A DNA stretch of 64,000 nt from Haemophilus parainfluenzae (GTDB lineage: Bacteria > Pseudomonadota > Gammaproteobacteria > Enterobacterales > Pasteurellaceae): contig NZ_QEPQ01000003.1 of assembly GCF_003252795.1 (NCBI RefSeq), positions 1 to 64,000 of the forward strand, in the 5' to 3' direction. This document shows positions 50,404 through 60,217 of this stretch, piece by piece. Position numbers and translations under genes: made by a program. How positions within the stretch are numbered: the stretch's first letter is position 1; each line of letters begins with the position of its first letter. A model generated the notes under the pieces. The model was not told where the DNA came from. It made no database searches and saw only the letters and a list, made by a program, of their open reading frames with translations.

Positions 50404-51885
50404 TTAAACCTTTTTCTTCATTTTACCGCTTGGTTTACGCCATACGCGACCACTTTTCGCAATGAGTTTTTCGGCTGCAATCGGTCCCCAAGTGCCGGCT
50501 TCATATTCGTAGATTCGACCACCAGCTTCTTTGTAATCCAAAATCGGTTGCACAAATTTCCATGCAGCGTGCACAGCATCCGTACGCGCAAAGAGTGTGG
50601 CATCGCCCTTCATCGCATCAAGCAATAAGCGTTCATAAGCCGTGAGCACTTGCTCATCGGCCAAATCGGCATAACGGAAATCCATTGAGACTTCTTTCGC
50701 TTCAAAGCCTGCACCTGGTTTTTTCAAACCAAATCGCATTGAAATGGCTTCATCAGGTTGAATACGGATGATCAATTTATTCTCAGGCGCATTTTGACTG
50801 AATACCGGATGTGGTGTAGTTTTGAAATGAATCACAATTTCTGTCACACGTGCTGGTAAGCGTTTACCTGTACGCACGTAGAAAGGTACACCAGCCCAAC
50901 GCCAGTTTTCGATTTCACAACGTAAGGCCATAAAGGTTTCTGTGCGAGAGTTAGCTGGAACGCCTTTTTCCTGTAAATAGCCTTTAACTTCTTTGCCATC
51001 AATTTCCGCTGCAGTGTATTGACCAAGCACTAAGTTGTGCTCAACGTCATCTTGCGTTAATGGACGTAAAGAATGCATGACTTTGGCCACTTCATCACGC
51101 ATTGAGTTCGCATTGATGATTGCTGGGGGCTCCATGGCAACCATGGCTAAAACTTGTAATAAGTGGTTTTGGAACATATCACGCATTGCACCAGAGCCAT
51201 CATAATAGCCACCACGTTCTTCTACACCAATGGCTTCGGCACCCGTAATTTCGACATAATCAATGTAATTACGGTTCCAAAGTGGTTCGAATAAGCCATT
51301 TGAGAAGCGTAAGACAAGTAGGTTTTGAACGGTTTCTTTACCAAGATAATGGTCGATACGATAGATCTGATGTTCTTCAAAGAAACGATGAATTTGAACG
51401 TCAAGTTCTTGTGCTGTTTTTTCATCGTAACCAAAAGGTTTTTCGACAATAATACGTTTCCAACCGTCTTTTTCTTCGTTTAAACCATGAGCCGCAAGAC
51501 ATTCTGGAATTACACCATATAAGCTTGGTGGCGTGGACATATAGTAAAGGGTGTTGCCATTTGTTTGATATTTAGTATGTAATTCTTCTAAACGAGGGAC
51601 TAATTTACCGTAATCCGCAGCATCAGATGTGTTTACCGCTTGGTAATAGAGATGACTACAAAAAGCATCTAGCGTTTCAGGGGTGGTTTCTTCTGTTTCC
51701 AGTAACGCTTCACGCATTTTTTCACGGAAAGTCTCATCGTTTAATTCTGAACGCGCGACACCTAATACAGAAAATTTGTTTAAACGACCAAATTTGAAGA
51801 GATTATAAAGTGCTGGAATGAGTTTACGGTGAGTCAAATCACCGGAAGCACCAAAAATCACGATACAGTTATTATTAGTTTGCAT
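50404..51885 (-). CDS. zwf: Glucose-6-phosphate 1-dehydrogenase
   Basis: First enzyme of the oxidative pentose-phosphate pathway, making NADPH. The protein is 493 residues from the ATG at 51885, which has AAGGAA upstream; the frame is open for 24 further codons without an RBS. Motifs: [18 protein letters not shown] (NADP loop), the EKPFG block and the active-site [13 protein letters not shown]. It lies between cysQ and pgl on the same strand. Confidence 0.97.
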   Translation of the reverse strand: MQTNNNCIVIFGASGDLTHRKLIPALYNLFKFGRLNKFSVLGVARSELNDETFREKMREALLETEETTPETLDAFCSHLYYQAVNTSDAADYGKLVPRLEELHTKYQTNGNTLYYMSTPPSLYGVIPECLAAHGLNEEKDGWKRIIVEKPFGYDEKTAQELDVQIHRFFEEHQIYRIDHYLGKETVQNLLVLRFSNGLFEPLWNRNYIDYVEITGAEAIGVEERGGYYDGSGAMRDMFQNHLLQVLAMVAMEPPAIINANSMRDEVAKVMHSLRPLTQDDVEHNLVLGQYTAAEIDGKEVKGYLQEKGVPANSRTETFMALRCEIENWRWAGVPFYVRTGKRLPARVTEIVIHFKTTPHPVFSQNAPENKLIIRIQPDEAISMRFGLKKPGAGFEAKEVSMDFRYADLADEQVLTAYERLLLDAMKGDATLFARTDAVHAAWKFVQPILDYKEAGGRIYEYEAGTWGPIAAEKLIAKSGRVWRKPSGKMKKKV

Positions 51886-51957
51886 ATTATTCCTTATTGT
51901 TCCGAGTAGTATTTTTAAATAATGCAATATATTACTGCACTTTACCAATCGAACCAA

Positions 51958-52764
51958 TCAATTAAATTGAAAGACAGATGCCCAATTTTGTGTATTATCT
52001 GCCACCATCACAAAGGGTGGATTAATTAAACTTTCACGCTGATTATAGGTGAGCGGCTGATACTGCGGATCGAAAATCATTCCATTGATTTCAGCTAATA
52101 AAATTTCAGCACCTGCTGTATCCCATTCGCCGGTTTTACCGAGGCGAACATAGCAATCAACAGCTCCTTCAGCAACCAAACCGCTTTTTAAACTACTCGA
52201 ACCCACCACCGTAAATTCACATGGCAAATTCTTCGCTAAAATTGACCGCACTTTCTCTTGTGAGGTGGTGGCGCCAACGGCTATTTTTAACGGTTTTGTA
52301 AGATCGATTTTTCTTGGACGCAAGCGCGTTATCTCTTTATCACTTTGTTTGAATGCGCCGAAACCTTTCATGGCGTAATAGGTGATATTCAAAATAGGGA
52401 AATGAATCACACCTAGCACAGGTTGGTGGTTTTGCACGAGTGTAATTAATACCGAAAATTGATCCGTGCGATCAATAAATTGCTGCGTACCATCAAGGGG
52501 ATCGATTAGCCAATAAGTTTGCCAAGTTTGGCGTTGTTCAAAGGGGATATTGCAGTTTTCCTCTGAAAGAACAGGAATATCAGGGAAAAGTGCGGTCAGT
52601 TTTTCGATTAAAAATTGGCTGACAAATAAATCTGCTTCCGTGACAGGGGTGTTATCCGATTTGGTTTGTATTGTCACGTCCTGTTGGTAAAAACGCGCTA
52701 AATGTTTTCCCGCTTTATTAGCGAGCGTGCGGACTTGATCGAGAAGAGATTGAGATAATTGCAT
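51958..52764 (-). CDS. cysQ: 3'(2'),5'-bisphosphate nucleotidase CysQ
   Basis: Removes the 3' phosphate from PAP, relieving its inhibition of sulfur assimilation and RNases. The 268-residue protein of the inositol monophosphatase fold has the metal-binding blocks LSEEN, WLIDPLDGTQQFIDRTDQFS and WDTAGAEILLAE. Two uptake sequences lie inside the gene (near 52244 and 52589). It is the first gene of a likely cysQ-zwf-pgl unit. Confidence 0.94.
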   Translation of the reverse strand: MQLSQSLLDQVRTLANKAGKHLARFYQQDVTIQTKSDNTPVTEADLFVSQFLIEKLTALFPDIPVLSEENCNIPFEQRQTWQTYWLIDPLDGTQQFIDRTDQFSVLITLVQNHQPVLGVIHFPILNITYYAMKGFGAFKQSDKEITRLRPRKIDLTKPLKIAVGATTSQEKVRSILAKNLPCEFTVVGSSSLKSGLVAEGAVDCYVRLGKTGEWDTAGAEILLAEINGMIFDPQYQPLTYNQRESLINPPFVMVADNTQNWASVFQFN

Positions 52765-52773
52765 GTTTATTTC

Positions 52774-53178
52774 CTACTTTGATTTCGGTAATAACAAGGA
52801 GAGGAAGACTGTCGTATAGATTGCCAGGATAACAGAACCCTCTAAGACGAATAATACACGGTCAGTCAGATATTGGGTATTTTGTGCGATGAGAAGATTG
52901 CCGATACTCCAATAACAAAAAAGAATGATGAATGAAAAAATGAGAATTTTATTCCACTGATGACGTAGATAGCCACGGTATTTAGCAAAATAAGCGTTGA
53001 TTATTGCCGGCACGGTGAGTGGCCAGAATGTTAGAAAGAAACCAAATAATGCGGCATCGAAGTTACCTTCTTTGCAGTAGTCCATTCCGAAAGCGATATA
53101 AGCAATAATGCTACCTATTATCTGTGTAACCAATGGGAAGATGATAATTGCTTTTAGATAAGGGGATTGCGTTGACAC
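52774..53178 (-). CDS. Four-helix membrane protein, function unknown
   Basis: A 134-residue protein with four predicted membrane segments (about 8-28, 40-62, 78-98 and 108-129). The start is GTG with a good AGGAG six bases upstream. I recognise no family. It lies nine bases before cysQ on the same strand and after the OPT gene terminator, so it is probably the first gene of the cysQ transcript. Confidence 0.65.
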   Translation of the reverse strand: MSTQSPYLKAIIIFPLVTQIIGSIIAYIAFGMDYCKEGNFDAALFGFFLTFWPLTVPAIINAYFAKYRGYLRHQWNKILIFSFIILFCYWSIGNLLIAQNTQYLTDRVLFVLEGSVILAIYTTVFLSLLLPKSK

Positions 53179-53191
53179 CTTAAGCTCCTAG

Positions 53192-53222
53192 AAAAATAGG
53201 CTATCCGAGGACAGCCTATTTT
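53192..53222 (-). terminator. OPT transporter terminator
   Basis: AAAATAGGCT / AGCCTATTTT (53193-53202 with 53213-53222), ten-base loop that can pair further, with a T run on the minus strand. Confidence 0.82.
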
Positions 53223-53228
53223 AATCCA

Positions 53229-55229
53229 TTATTTCGATTTCTTCGCACGTAATACACGAGAAACGAAAATAAAGATACCAAAGATAAATACGGCAAGACC
53301 AAGTAATTCGCCAATATTATCCCAATTTTCTAATCCTAAGGCTAATGGATCTTCAGAACCACCTGATGTAACAGACGCCGCAATAATGAAGGCTAAGATT
53401 ACGCCCATCAAGCTTTCACCCACAATTAAACCCGCAGCGAAAAGTGTGCCGAAACGTTCTGCTTTTTTCTCCACTTCAGTATCGTTAGTGCGTTTTGCAT
53501 AGTTTTTAATGTGACGAGTGATAAACCATGCCATTACTGCACCGACTACAACTGGCATATTGATTGATGGTGGAAGGTAGATACCAATCCCCACCGCTAA
53601 TACCGGTAAGGCAAAGCGGCTGTCACTGGTTTTACGCATGAATGCATCCAAAATAATCAACACAATACCTAAACCTACACCAGTTAAAATGTAAGTCCAT
53701 TCTAAATGGTTGGTGAAAATACCTTGTGAAATGGTAGTCATAAGGGTTGCTTGTGGTGCTGAAAGCGCTTGTGCAGGATCCATGTCTGGACGTGGTAATG
53801 CGCCAGTAAAACCATAAGCGTGGTATAGAATTTCTAATACCGGTGCAATGACTAATGCACCAACGAAACAACCGATAATCAATGCAACCTGCTGTCTCCA
53901 AGGGGTCGCTTCCACTAAAAGACCGGTTTTTAAGTCTTGTAAGTTATCGTTTGAAATAGTGGCTGTGGTTAAAACGATAGATGCCGTGAATAAGGTCAAT
54001 GCGGTTAAGAATTTTTGACCGTCAGCTGTTTCAAATAAACCACTGCTTTTACCAATGGTCACTAAAACAAGTGAAATCACGATAACAGAAATGATCCCGA
54101 TACCAGAAATAGGGCTAGAAGATGAGCCTACAAGTCCAGCCATATAACCAGACGCTGCTGCAACGAAGAAGCCAATTAATACTGCGAGTAGCGTACAAAC
54201 CACCACTAATAATACGGCAAGTTCAGCAGAAATAGGCGCTGCTGCCACAAAGTGATATAAGGAAATCACGATTAACACGACAGTCGCCAATAAAATGTAA
54301 ATGATGGTTTTTGGTGATAAGTCGATATCAATACGATGTTCTGATTCAGCTTGTGAGCCTTTTAGCATACGGAAAGAATGAACCATCCCTTCGATCATTG
54401 GTTTGAAAAGGATTAATAATGTCCAAATCGCCGCAATACCGATAGTACCTACACCGATAAAGCGAACTTTCGTTTTCCATTCAGCCATGGCATAACTAAC
54501 AATAGAGGCATCCGTTGGCATATCGCCTGTTGCAGTGAAATAAGGTACCGCGACACCCCAAGCAAGGAATGTCCCGAATAACATAGCAAGACCGCCCACG
54601 ATACCAATTAAGTAACCTGCACCCACTAAGGCAAGTGAGAAACCCATTGGTAATTGGAAAATCGCTTTGCCGTTAGAGAACCATGCGCTCGCGCTATCAG
54701 ACATGACACGTAATGCGTTGGTTAAGAATGCAACGGTTCCTGCAAAAATACCGCCGTAAGCAATATCTTTTACACCACTGTCGCTTTCGTCATTATTACC
54801 CGCTTTTAAGATTTCAGCGGCAGCCACGCCTTCAGGGTAAGGTAAGTCACTGTTTACCACCATTGCACGACGTAATGGAATGGTAAATAGTACGCCTAAG
54901 GTACCACCAGCGGCACAAATAAGCACTGTTTGCCAGAATGGGAATTCTTGCCAGTAACCCATCATTAATAGGCCAGGAAGCACGAAAATAACAGAAGATA
55001 ACGTCCCCGCTGATGAAGCTTGGGTTTGTACCATGTTATTTTCTAAAATACTGGAATCCTTGAAGAATTTTAAAACAGCCATAGAGATAACGGCAGCAGG
55101 AATGGAGGACGCAAACGTCATCCCCACTTTAAGACCCAAATAAACGTTAGATGCAGTGAAGATCACTGTAATTAACGCCCCAAGGAACATCCCCCGGAAG
55201 GTCAATTCTTTTAAATTATTATGAGACAT
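53229..55229 (-). CDS. OPT family oligopeptide transporter
   Basis: A 666-residue inner-membrane protein with about 16 predicted segments. The N-terminal ELTFRGMFLGALITVIFTAS and NVYLGLKVGMTFASSIPAAV, and the DLPYPEGVAAAEILKAG block are typical of bacterial OPT proteins. Members move peptides or metal-siderophore complexes with protons; the substrate here is unknown. It is monocistronic, with RBS GGAAAATCT and a terminator. The same gene neighbours cysQ in Haemophilus. Confidence 0.92.
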   Translation of the reverse strand: MSHNNLKELTFRGMFLGALITVIFTASNVYLGLKVGMTFASSIPAAVISMAVLKFFKDSSILENNMVQTQASSAGTLSSVIFVLPGLLMMGYWQEFPFWQTVLICAAGGTLGVLFTIPLRRAMVVNSDLPYPEGVAAAEILKAGNNDESDSGVKDIAYGGIFAGTVAFLTNALRVMSDSASAWFSNGKAIFQLPMGFSLALVGAGYLIGIVGGLAMLFGTFLAWGVAVPYFTATGDMPTDASIVSYAMAEWKTKVRFIGVGTIGIAAIWTLLILFKPMIEGMVHSFRMLKGSQAESEHRIDIDLSPKTIIYILLATVVLIVISLYHFVAAAPISAELAVLLVVVCTLLAVLIGFFVAAASGYMAGLVGSSSSPISGIGIISVIVISLVLVTIGKSSGLFETADGQKFLTALTLFTASIVLTTATISNDNLQDLKTGLLVEATPWRQQVALIIGCFVGALVIAPVLEILYHAYGFTGALPRPDMDPAQALSAPQATLMTTISQGIFTNHLEWTYILTGVGLGIVLIILDAFMRKTSDSRFALPVLAVGIGIYLPPSINMPVVVGAVMAWFITRHIKNYAKRTNDTEVEKKAERFGTLFAAGLIVGESLMGVILAFIIAASVTSGGSEDPLALGLENWDNIGELLGLAVFIFGIFIFVSRVLRAKKSK

Positions 55230-55347
55230 AGATTTTCCTATATATATTTTTCAAAAAATGGCGATACATTCTCAAAAAAAGAATATTTATGCAAGTTTTC
55301 TTTAAAGTTAATCGCTTGCGATTAGAATTTATCTAAATTTATTCGAT

Positions 55348-55896
55348 TTATTTACGTTTTTTCAAAAAATCTCGCAAAGAATAAAGTGCAGCAAGATTTC
55401 TGGCCTCATTAAATTCATCACTGACCAAAAGTGCATCAAGTTGCGATAACGGATAACGCACCATTTCTAATGGTTCAGGCTCATCGCCTTCTAGTTGATT
55501 TGGATACAGATCTTCGCCTAATAAAACGTGCATTTTATGCCCCATAATTTGTGGATTGATTTTCATGGTACGTAAAAATGTCCATTTTTTTGCGCCGAAG
55601 CCAATTTCTTCCTGTAATTCTCGATTGGCACTTTGTTCGGGCGTTTCTCCCATATCCATTCCACCTTTTACAAAGCCTAACTCATATTGTTCTGTTCCTA
55701 CCGCGTATTCACGAACAAGAAGTAAATCTTCACCATCAATTGCAATCACCATGACAGAATCGCGATTGAAAGGGCGAAAACGTTCGTAAGTGCGGTCAAT
55801 TCCATTGGAGAATTTGAGAGCAACAGCTTGAATTTCAAACAAGCGGGATTTTGCCACCGTGGAAAGGGAGAGAATGTGTGGAAGTTGTTTTTTCAT
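55348..55896 (-). CDS. nudE: ADP compounds hydrolase NudE
   Basis: Nudix hydrolase acting on ADP-ribose, Ap3A and NADH-type compounds. The Nudix box GFVKGGMDMGETPEQSANRE followed by LQEEIGF matches GX5EX7REUXEEXGU with all catalytic acids. The protein is 182 residues. It is divergent from hslR, a linkage also seen in E. coli. An uptake sequence lies near 55790. Confidence 0.92.
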   Translation of the reverse strand: MKKQLPHILSLSTVAKSRLFEIQAVALKFSNGIDRTYERFRPFNRDSVMVIAIDGEDLLLVREYAVGTEQYELGFVKGGMDMGETPEQSANRELQEEIGFGAKKWTFLRTMKINPQIMGHKMHVLLGEDLYPNQLEGDEPEPLEMVRYPLSQLDALLVSDEFNEARNLAALYSLRDFLKKRK

Positions 55897-55960
55897 GATA
55901 TTAGCCCTATTATCTTGTCATTGGCTCATCATACGCAAAGTGAGAGAAATAGGAAGAGTT

Positions 55961-56356
55961 ATGGCTGAAAATAACGAAGTACGATTAGATAAATGGCTCT
56001 GGGCAGCACGTTTTTATAAAACCCGTAGCATTGCGAAAGCGATGATTGAAGGGGGCAAAGTCCATTACAACGGTCAACGAGCAAAAGTGAGTAAAAATGT
56101 AGAAATCGGTGCCATGATTAAGCTCCGTCAAGGCAGCGATGAAAAAGAAATTGAAGTGATTGCGTTGAGTGACCAACGTCGTGGCGCCCCTGAAGCCCAA
56201 TTGCTTTACCAAGAAACGGCACAGAGTGTGAAAAAACGCGAGGAAATGGCGTGGGCAAGAAAAAATAATGCCCTTTCGATGCCACATCCTGATCGTCGTC
56301 CAAACAAAAAAGAACGTCGAGATTTATTGAAATTTAAACACCAAGATGAGTTCTAG
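55961..56356 (+). CDS. hslR: Heat shock protein Hsp15
   Basis: S4-domain RNA-binding protein that rescues 50S subunits carrying nascent chains after heat shock. The protein is 131 residues from the ATG at 55961 (RBS AGGAAGAG); a longer frame upstream overlaps nudE and is not believed. The S4 motif VRLDKWLWAARFYKTRSIAK is followed by a basic C-terminal helix. Confidence 0.94.
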   Translation: MAENNEVRLDKWLWAARFYKTRSIAKAMIEGGKVHYNGQRAKVSKNVEIGAMIKLRQGSDEKEIEVIALSDQRRGAPEAQLLYQETAQSVKKREEMAWARKNNALSMPHPDRRPNKKERRDLLKFKHQDEF

Positions 56357-56362
56357 AAAATA

Positions 56363-56390
56363 AAAGTGCGGTCAATTTTGACCGCACTTT
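56363..56390. terminator. Bidirectional terminator from paired uptake sequences
   Basis: AAAGTGCGGTCAA / TTGACCGCACTTT (56363-56375 with 56378-56390), a 13-bp perfect stem with a two-base loop, between convergent hslR and the UPF0114 gene. Confidence 0.85.
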
Positions 56391-56395
56391 GTGTA

Positions 56396-56953
56396 TTAAT
56401 GGTTTTTGTGGCTTGTACTGTAGAGAATTTTGTCGGTATAAGCCATCGCAATCGCTGAAATCAAGAAAGAAAAATGAATAATCACTTCCCACATAATTGT
56501 TTTTTCAGAAATTTTTGAGGCATTCACAAAGGTTTGCAATAAGTGAATAGACGAAATGCTGATAATTGACATAGAAAGTTTCACTTTCAGCACTGTTGCA
56601 TTAACATGGCTCATCCATTCAGGTTGATCAGGATGGTTTTTTGTACGAAGTTTTGAAACAAAAATCTCGTATCCGCCTAATGTCACCATCACCAATAAGT
56701 TCGCAATCATCACCACATCAATGAGATTAAGTACAGCGAGCATAATGGTGTCCGCATCCATTTCATTAACATTGGTGATGAGATACCACAAGTTTTTCAT
56801 AAACTTGTAGGCATAGATGCCTTGCACGACAATTAAACCTAAGTAAATAGGCACTTGTAACCAACGGCTTGCAAAAATTGTTTTGCTTAGAAAACTGGTT
56901 TGTTCGTTATATTTTGCGCATGGATCCGTGATTTCTTTTTGTTCTGTTGCCAT
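56396..56953 (-). CDS. UPF0114 family membrane protein (YqhA-like)
   Basis: A 185-residue inner-membrane protein with three or four predicted segments, of the YqhA/TIGR00645 type: [59 protein letters not shown]. The function is unknown. The start is the ATG at 56953, preceded by GGGGAATTT. It follows rmuC on the same strand after a terminator. Confidence 0.87.
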   Translation of the reverse strand: MATEQKEITDPCAKYNEQTSFLSKTIFASRWLQVPIYLGLIVVQGIYAYKFMKNLWYLITNVNEMDADTIMLAVLNLIDVVMIANLLVMVTLGGYEIFVSKLRTKNHPDQPEWMSHVNATVLKVKLSMSIISISSIHLLQTFVNASKISEKTIMWEVIIHFSFLISAIAMAYTDKILYSTSHKNH

Positions 56954-56969
56954 AAAATTCCCCACAAAT

Positions 56970-56998
56970 AAAAAAGCGGCAAGAAAATAGCCGCTTTT
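56970..56998. terminator. Hairpin between rmuC and the UPF0114 gene
   Basis: AAAAGCGGC / GCCGCTTTT (56972-56980 with 56990-56998), with a T run on the minus strand, so it should end the rmuC transcript. Confidence 0.78.
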
Positions 56999-57022
56999 AG
57001 AGAAAAATTCAACAGGTATGCT

Positions 57023-58633
57023 TTATTTTACCCCGTTCTCGGTAGTGATAAGAGATAGGCGCGTTAAATCCACGTCATTATTGAGCAATTCAACGTTTGG
57101 CATGCTCTTGTTAGCCTTCGCTGACAAGTCTTTAAATCGCTCCACTTTCCCCACTAAACCCTGTTGCCCCACAAGAGCGGTAACAGTACTGTTATATTGA
57201 TTGCTCACGGTGGAAAGGGTATTGCCCAGTTTGCTCAAGCGTTCTGCTACCAAGCAAATCTGGTTGTAAATTTCGCCTGCTTTTTCTGCGATTTCTTTAG
57301 CCTCAGCATTACCTCGTTCGATACGCCATAAATTTGCCACCGTGCGTAAAATTGGCATTAAGGTCGTGTGCGACACCATAATGACATTTTTCTCGTAGCC
57401 ATAGTTAAACAGACTTGGGTCTAATTTTAAGGCTTCAATATAAGCGGGTTCCACAGCGATGAACATCAAGACAAAATTAGGGCTACGCATGCCAATCAAA
57501 TTGCTGTAATCCTTGCGGTGCAAGTCATCAATGTGATTTTTCAACGCTTTAATATGCTCCCTTAGTAAACGCTCACGTTCGAATTCATCCTCAGAATTGA
57601 CCGCACTTTCGTAAGCATTCAATGACATTTTGCTATCAATGATGATATTTTTCTCATCGGGCAGATTCAGTACAAAATCAGGATAGTTTCGTCCGCCTTG
57701 CTCATCTTTAAAATGGACCTGTGCACTGTAATGCACGTTCTCAATTAAACCAGCCAACTGAAGTGCGCGCTCAAGTTGTACTTCTCCCCAGTTTCCTAAG
57801 GTTTTCTTTTCACCTTTTAGTGCAGAGGTTAAATTATTGGCTTCTTTCGACATGTTTAAGCCAATTTCCAACACCTTTTTGATTTCCGCTTCTAAACCCG
57901 CATTGCCTTTTACTGATTCCGAATGGATTTCATTGACTCGTTTTTGAAAGCCTTCGATTTGTTCACGGAAAGGCTTCAATAAGGTTTCCAATGCCGTCTG
58001 ATTGGTTTGATTAAAGGATTGGCTTTTTTCTTCCAAAATGCGGTTGGCCAGATTTTGGAATTCTACGCCAAGCTGTTGTTTGGATTGTTCAATATGCTGT
58101 TGCTGTTCAGCAAAATGTTTTTCTTTTTCAGAAAGTGTGGTTTTTAATTCCGTTAATTCCTGTGAAAGTGCGGTCAATTTTTCCTGCGTTTTTTGCTGCT
58201 CTTGTTCTTTTCTAAGTAGATTTTCCTGAGCTTGTTGTAATTGACCTTGCAAGCTTTCGGCTTGTGCAGATGCTATCCCAAAACGTTCTTTTAATGCGGT
58301 GATTTGCCCGCCAATTTGATCGTGTCGGAGCTGTTCTTCATCTAATTCTTTTTCTAAATATTGGATTTTTTCATCACGTTCATTAAGGCGAGTTTGCAAA
58401 CCTTCTGCATGAGTTTGCGCTTTAACGGCTTGTTGTTCTAATTGATTTTTGACCGCACTTAAAGAATCAAAACGCTCAGCTAATTGATTGTAATCTTCGA
58501 TGGTTTTATTGAGATCTTGTTGTAATTCTTGCGTATCTCGTTTGCTGCGGCTTAATAGAAAAAGCATCACAATACTGATAAAAACCAGCACGGCAATGAT
58601 GATTAAATATTGATTAGACGTGAGTTCTGACAT
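57023..58633 (-). CDS. rmuC: DNA recombination protein RmuC homologue
   Basis: A 536-residue protein that limits inverted-repeat recombination in E. coli. It has an N-terminal membrane segment (about 8-26), a long coiled coil (about 30-205) rich in Gln/Glu, and the C-terminal RmuC domain of the PD-(D/E)XK nuclease type with LGNWGEVQLERALQLAG, PDFVLNLPDEKNIIIDSKMS (the D...DSK motif) and VMVSHTTLMPILRTVANLW-like block. Three uptake sequences lie within it (near 57600, 58164 and 58451). Confidence 0.93.
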   Translation of the reverse strand: MSELTSNQYLIIIAVLVFISIVMLFLLSRSKRDTQELQQDLNKTIEDYNQLAERFDSLSAVKNQLEQQAVKAQTHAEGLQTRLNERDEKIQYLEKELDEEQLRHDQIGGQITALKERFGIASAQAESLQGQLQQAQENLLRKEQEQQKTQEKLTALSQELTELKTTLSEKEKHFAEQQQHIEQSKQQLGVEFQNLANRILEEKSQSFNQTNQTALETLLKPFREQIEGFQKRVNEIHSESVKGNAGLEAEIKKVLEIGLNMSKEANNLTSALKGEKKTLGNWGEVQLERALQLAGLIENVHYSAQVHFKDEQGGRNYPDFVLNLPDEKNIIIDSKMSLNAYESAVNSEDEFERERLLREHIKALKNHIDDLHRKDYSNLIGMRSPNFVLMFIAVEPAYIEALKLDPSLFNYGYEKNVIMVSHTTLMPILRTVANLWRIERGNAEAKEIAEKAGEIYNQICLVAERLSKLGNTLSTVSNQYNSTVTALVGQQGLVGKVERFKDLSAKANKSMPNVELLNNDVDLTRLSLITTENGVK

Positions 58634-58711
58634 AAATAGGCTCCTAGAAACGCAAAAATTTTAGCATATTCCCAGAAACTTTCTAAAAATTAAGATTGTT
58701 AATTAGGTAAG

Positions 58712-58744
58712 AAAAGTGCGGTCAAAGTAACCGCACTTTTTTTA
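58712..58744. terminator. Paired uptake-sequence hairpin after aphA
   Basis: AAAAGTGCGGT / ACCGCACTTTT (58712-58722 with 58730-58740) between aphA and rmuC. The T run is best on the plus strand; on the minus strand it ends aphA with TTTTCTTA. Confidence 0.72.
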
Positions 58745-58750
58745 TAAAGA

Positions 58751-59458
58751 TTAGTAGTTTGAGTTAATCAATACTTCTTCGCCGTAGCCACCAAGGGTTG
58801 GCATTGGTTGATAAGTTGAGTTAGCGGCACGCATTAAACGAATACCACGAATACCTGCTTCTTTTGCGGCTAGGATATCGTCATCGCTGTCACCATAGTG
58901 AATACTCACTTTGTGCTCAATAATACCCGGTGTTTTGTTATATTTAGTTGGAAGTTTGCGACCACCCATGAATTCTACAGGATGCATGTCTTTAATATTA
59001 AAGGCTTTTTGTAGCACTGGTGTCACACCATCTTTATCGCCTGCTGTACGACCGGTAATGAAATAAATTTGGTCACCACGTGCTTGGTGCATATTAATTA
59101 AATCCACCGCAATTTGTTTTGGAATAGAATATTGGTCACAACCCGCATTTACTTCATTCCAGAAATCTTGATTTTTTAAGTAATCATTTTTACCTGGTGA
59201 GTATTTTTCTTGGCCGTGATAGAAACAAGGGCTACTGAAAAGGACGGTATCGTCAATGTCGAAGCTCACATTAATGGGTGCTTTGCCTTCCAATTCTTTT
59301 TTCAATTGTTCAACAGAGATCCAGTGAATCGGTTTTTGCTCTGTCATTTCACGAGCATTCGTACCTTGTTCAGTGTAAGGTTCTTTGTTTGATGCAAAAG
59401 TAGAGACTGCGCTTGCCGCTAAAATTGCAATGGCAGAAAGTTTAAGTAAATTTTTCAT
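58751..59458 (-). CDS. aphA: Class B acid phosphatase AphA
   Basis: Periplasmic HAD-type phosphatase and phosphotransferase acting on nucleotides, which can serve NMN breakdown. The 235-residue precursor has a cleavable signal (AILAASAVSTFAS, cut near residue 23). The catalytic motif FDIDDTVLFSSP, the FITGRTAGDKDG block and IHYGDSDDDILAAKEAGIRG are intact. It is a single-gene unit with a CRP-type promoter. Confidence 0.94.
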   Translation of the reverse strand: MKNLLKLSAIAILAASAVSTFASNKEPYTEQGTNAREMTEQKPIHWISVEQLKKELEGKAPINVSFDIDDTVLFSSPCFYHGQEKYSPGKNDYLKNQDFWNEVNAGCDQYSIPKQIAVDLINMHQARGDQIYFITGRTAGDKDGVTPVLQKAFNIKDMHPVEFMGGRKLPTKYNKTPGIIEHKVSIHYGDSDDDILAAKEAGIRGIRLMRAANSTYQPMPTLGGYGEEVLINSNY

Positions 59459-59524
59459 GTTTTCCTCATTAAGTAGTTTGTTTTACTTGTAACAAATCAT
59501 ATTCCTAAAAAATATGGGTGTGAA

Positions 59525-59571
59525 ATAATAGCAATCGTTTGCTATTTAAAAAAGTGATCTTTATCACATTT
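59525..59571 (-). promoter_or_regulatory. CRP site and promoter of aphA
   Basis: On the minus strand TGTGATAAAGATCACT (59568-59553) differs from the CRP consensus at one core base. TATTAT (59530-59525) predicts a start near 59518, so the CRP centre is about 42 bases upstream, the class II distance. No good -35 is seen. Confidence 0.65.
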
Positions 59572-59611
59572 TTTTCAGATGATTGTTTAATAAAGCATCA
59601 AAGAAAAATTA

Positions 59612-59645
59612 CCCCTTGAATTTGGCTGAATTGAACGCCATATAA
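59612..59645 (+). promoter_or_regulatory. Heat-shock (sigma-32 type) promoter of hslVU
   Basis: CCCCTTGAA (59612-59620), then 15 bases and CGCCATATAA (59636-59645). This agrees well with the sigma-32 consensus (CCCTTGAA, 13-15 bp, CCCCATNTA). Start near 59650, about 28 bases before the hslV ATG. Confidence 0.72.
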
Positions 59646-59677
59646 CGAATAACTTTTCTTAAAAGAAGGATAAAAGA

Positions 59678-60208
59678 ATGACAACAATTGTAAGCGTACG
59701 TCGTAATGGCCAAGTGGTTGTTGGAGGCGATGGACAGGTTTCATTAGGCAACACCGTCATGAAAGGGAATGCCCGTAAAGTACGCCGTTTATATAATGGC
59801 AAAGTTTTAGCCGGTTTTGCAGGTGGTACAGCCGATGCGTTCACCTTATTTGAATTATTTGAGCGTAAATTAGAAATGCATCAAGGGCATTTGTTAAAAG
59901 CTGCCGTGGAATTAGCGAAAGATTGGCGAACCGATCGTGCGTTACGCAAATTAGAAGCAATGTTGATTGTGGCAGATGAAAAAGAAAGTTTAATCATTAC
60001 CGGTATTGGTGATGTGGTGCAACCGGAAGCCGATCAGATTTTAGCCATTGGTTCCGGTGGTAACTATGCATTATCGGCAGCCCGTGCGTTGGTGGAGAAT
60101 ACTGATTTATCAGCTCGTGAAATTGTGGAAAAATCTTTAAAAATTGCCGGTGATATTTGCGTGTTTACCAATACGAATTTCACTATCGAAGAATTACCGA
60201 ATAAATAA
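59678..60208 (+). CDS. hslV: ATP-dependent protease subunit HslV
   Basis: Proteolytic core of the HslUV (ClpQY) proteasome-like protease. The 176-residue protein starts [20 protein letters not shown]; the second residue, Thr, becomes the N-terminal nucleophile after Met removal. The block [18 protein letters not shown] is typical. It lies nine bases before hslU and is preceded by a heat-shock promoter. Confidence 0.98.
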   Translation: MTTIVSVRRNGQVVVGGDGQVSLGNTVMKGNARKVRRLYNGKVLAGFAGGTADAFTLFELFERKLEMHQGHLLKAAVELAKDWRTDRALRKLEAMLIVADEKESLIITGIGDVVQPEADQILAIGSGGNYALSAARALVENTDLSAREIVEKSLKIAGDICVFTNTNFTIEELPNK

Positions 60209-60217
60209 GGAAAAATT

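Noticed and set aside
51886-51957. N-terminal extension of Zwf
   Set aside because: No RBS at the upstream ATG-like codon; [17 protein letters not shown] is the expected start with AAGGAA before it.
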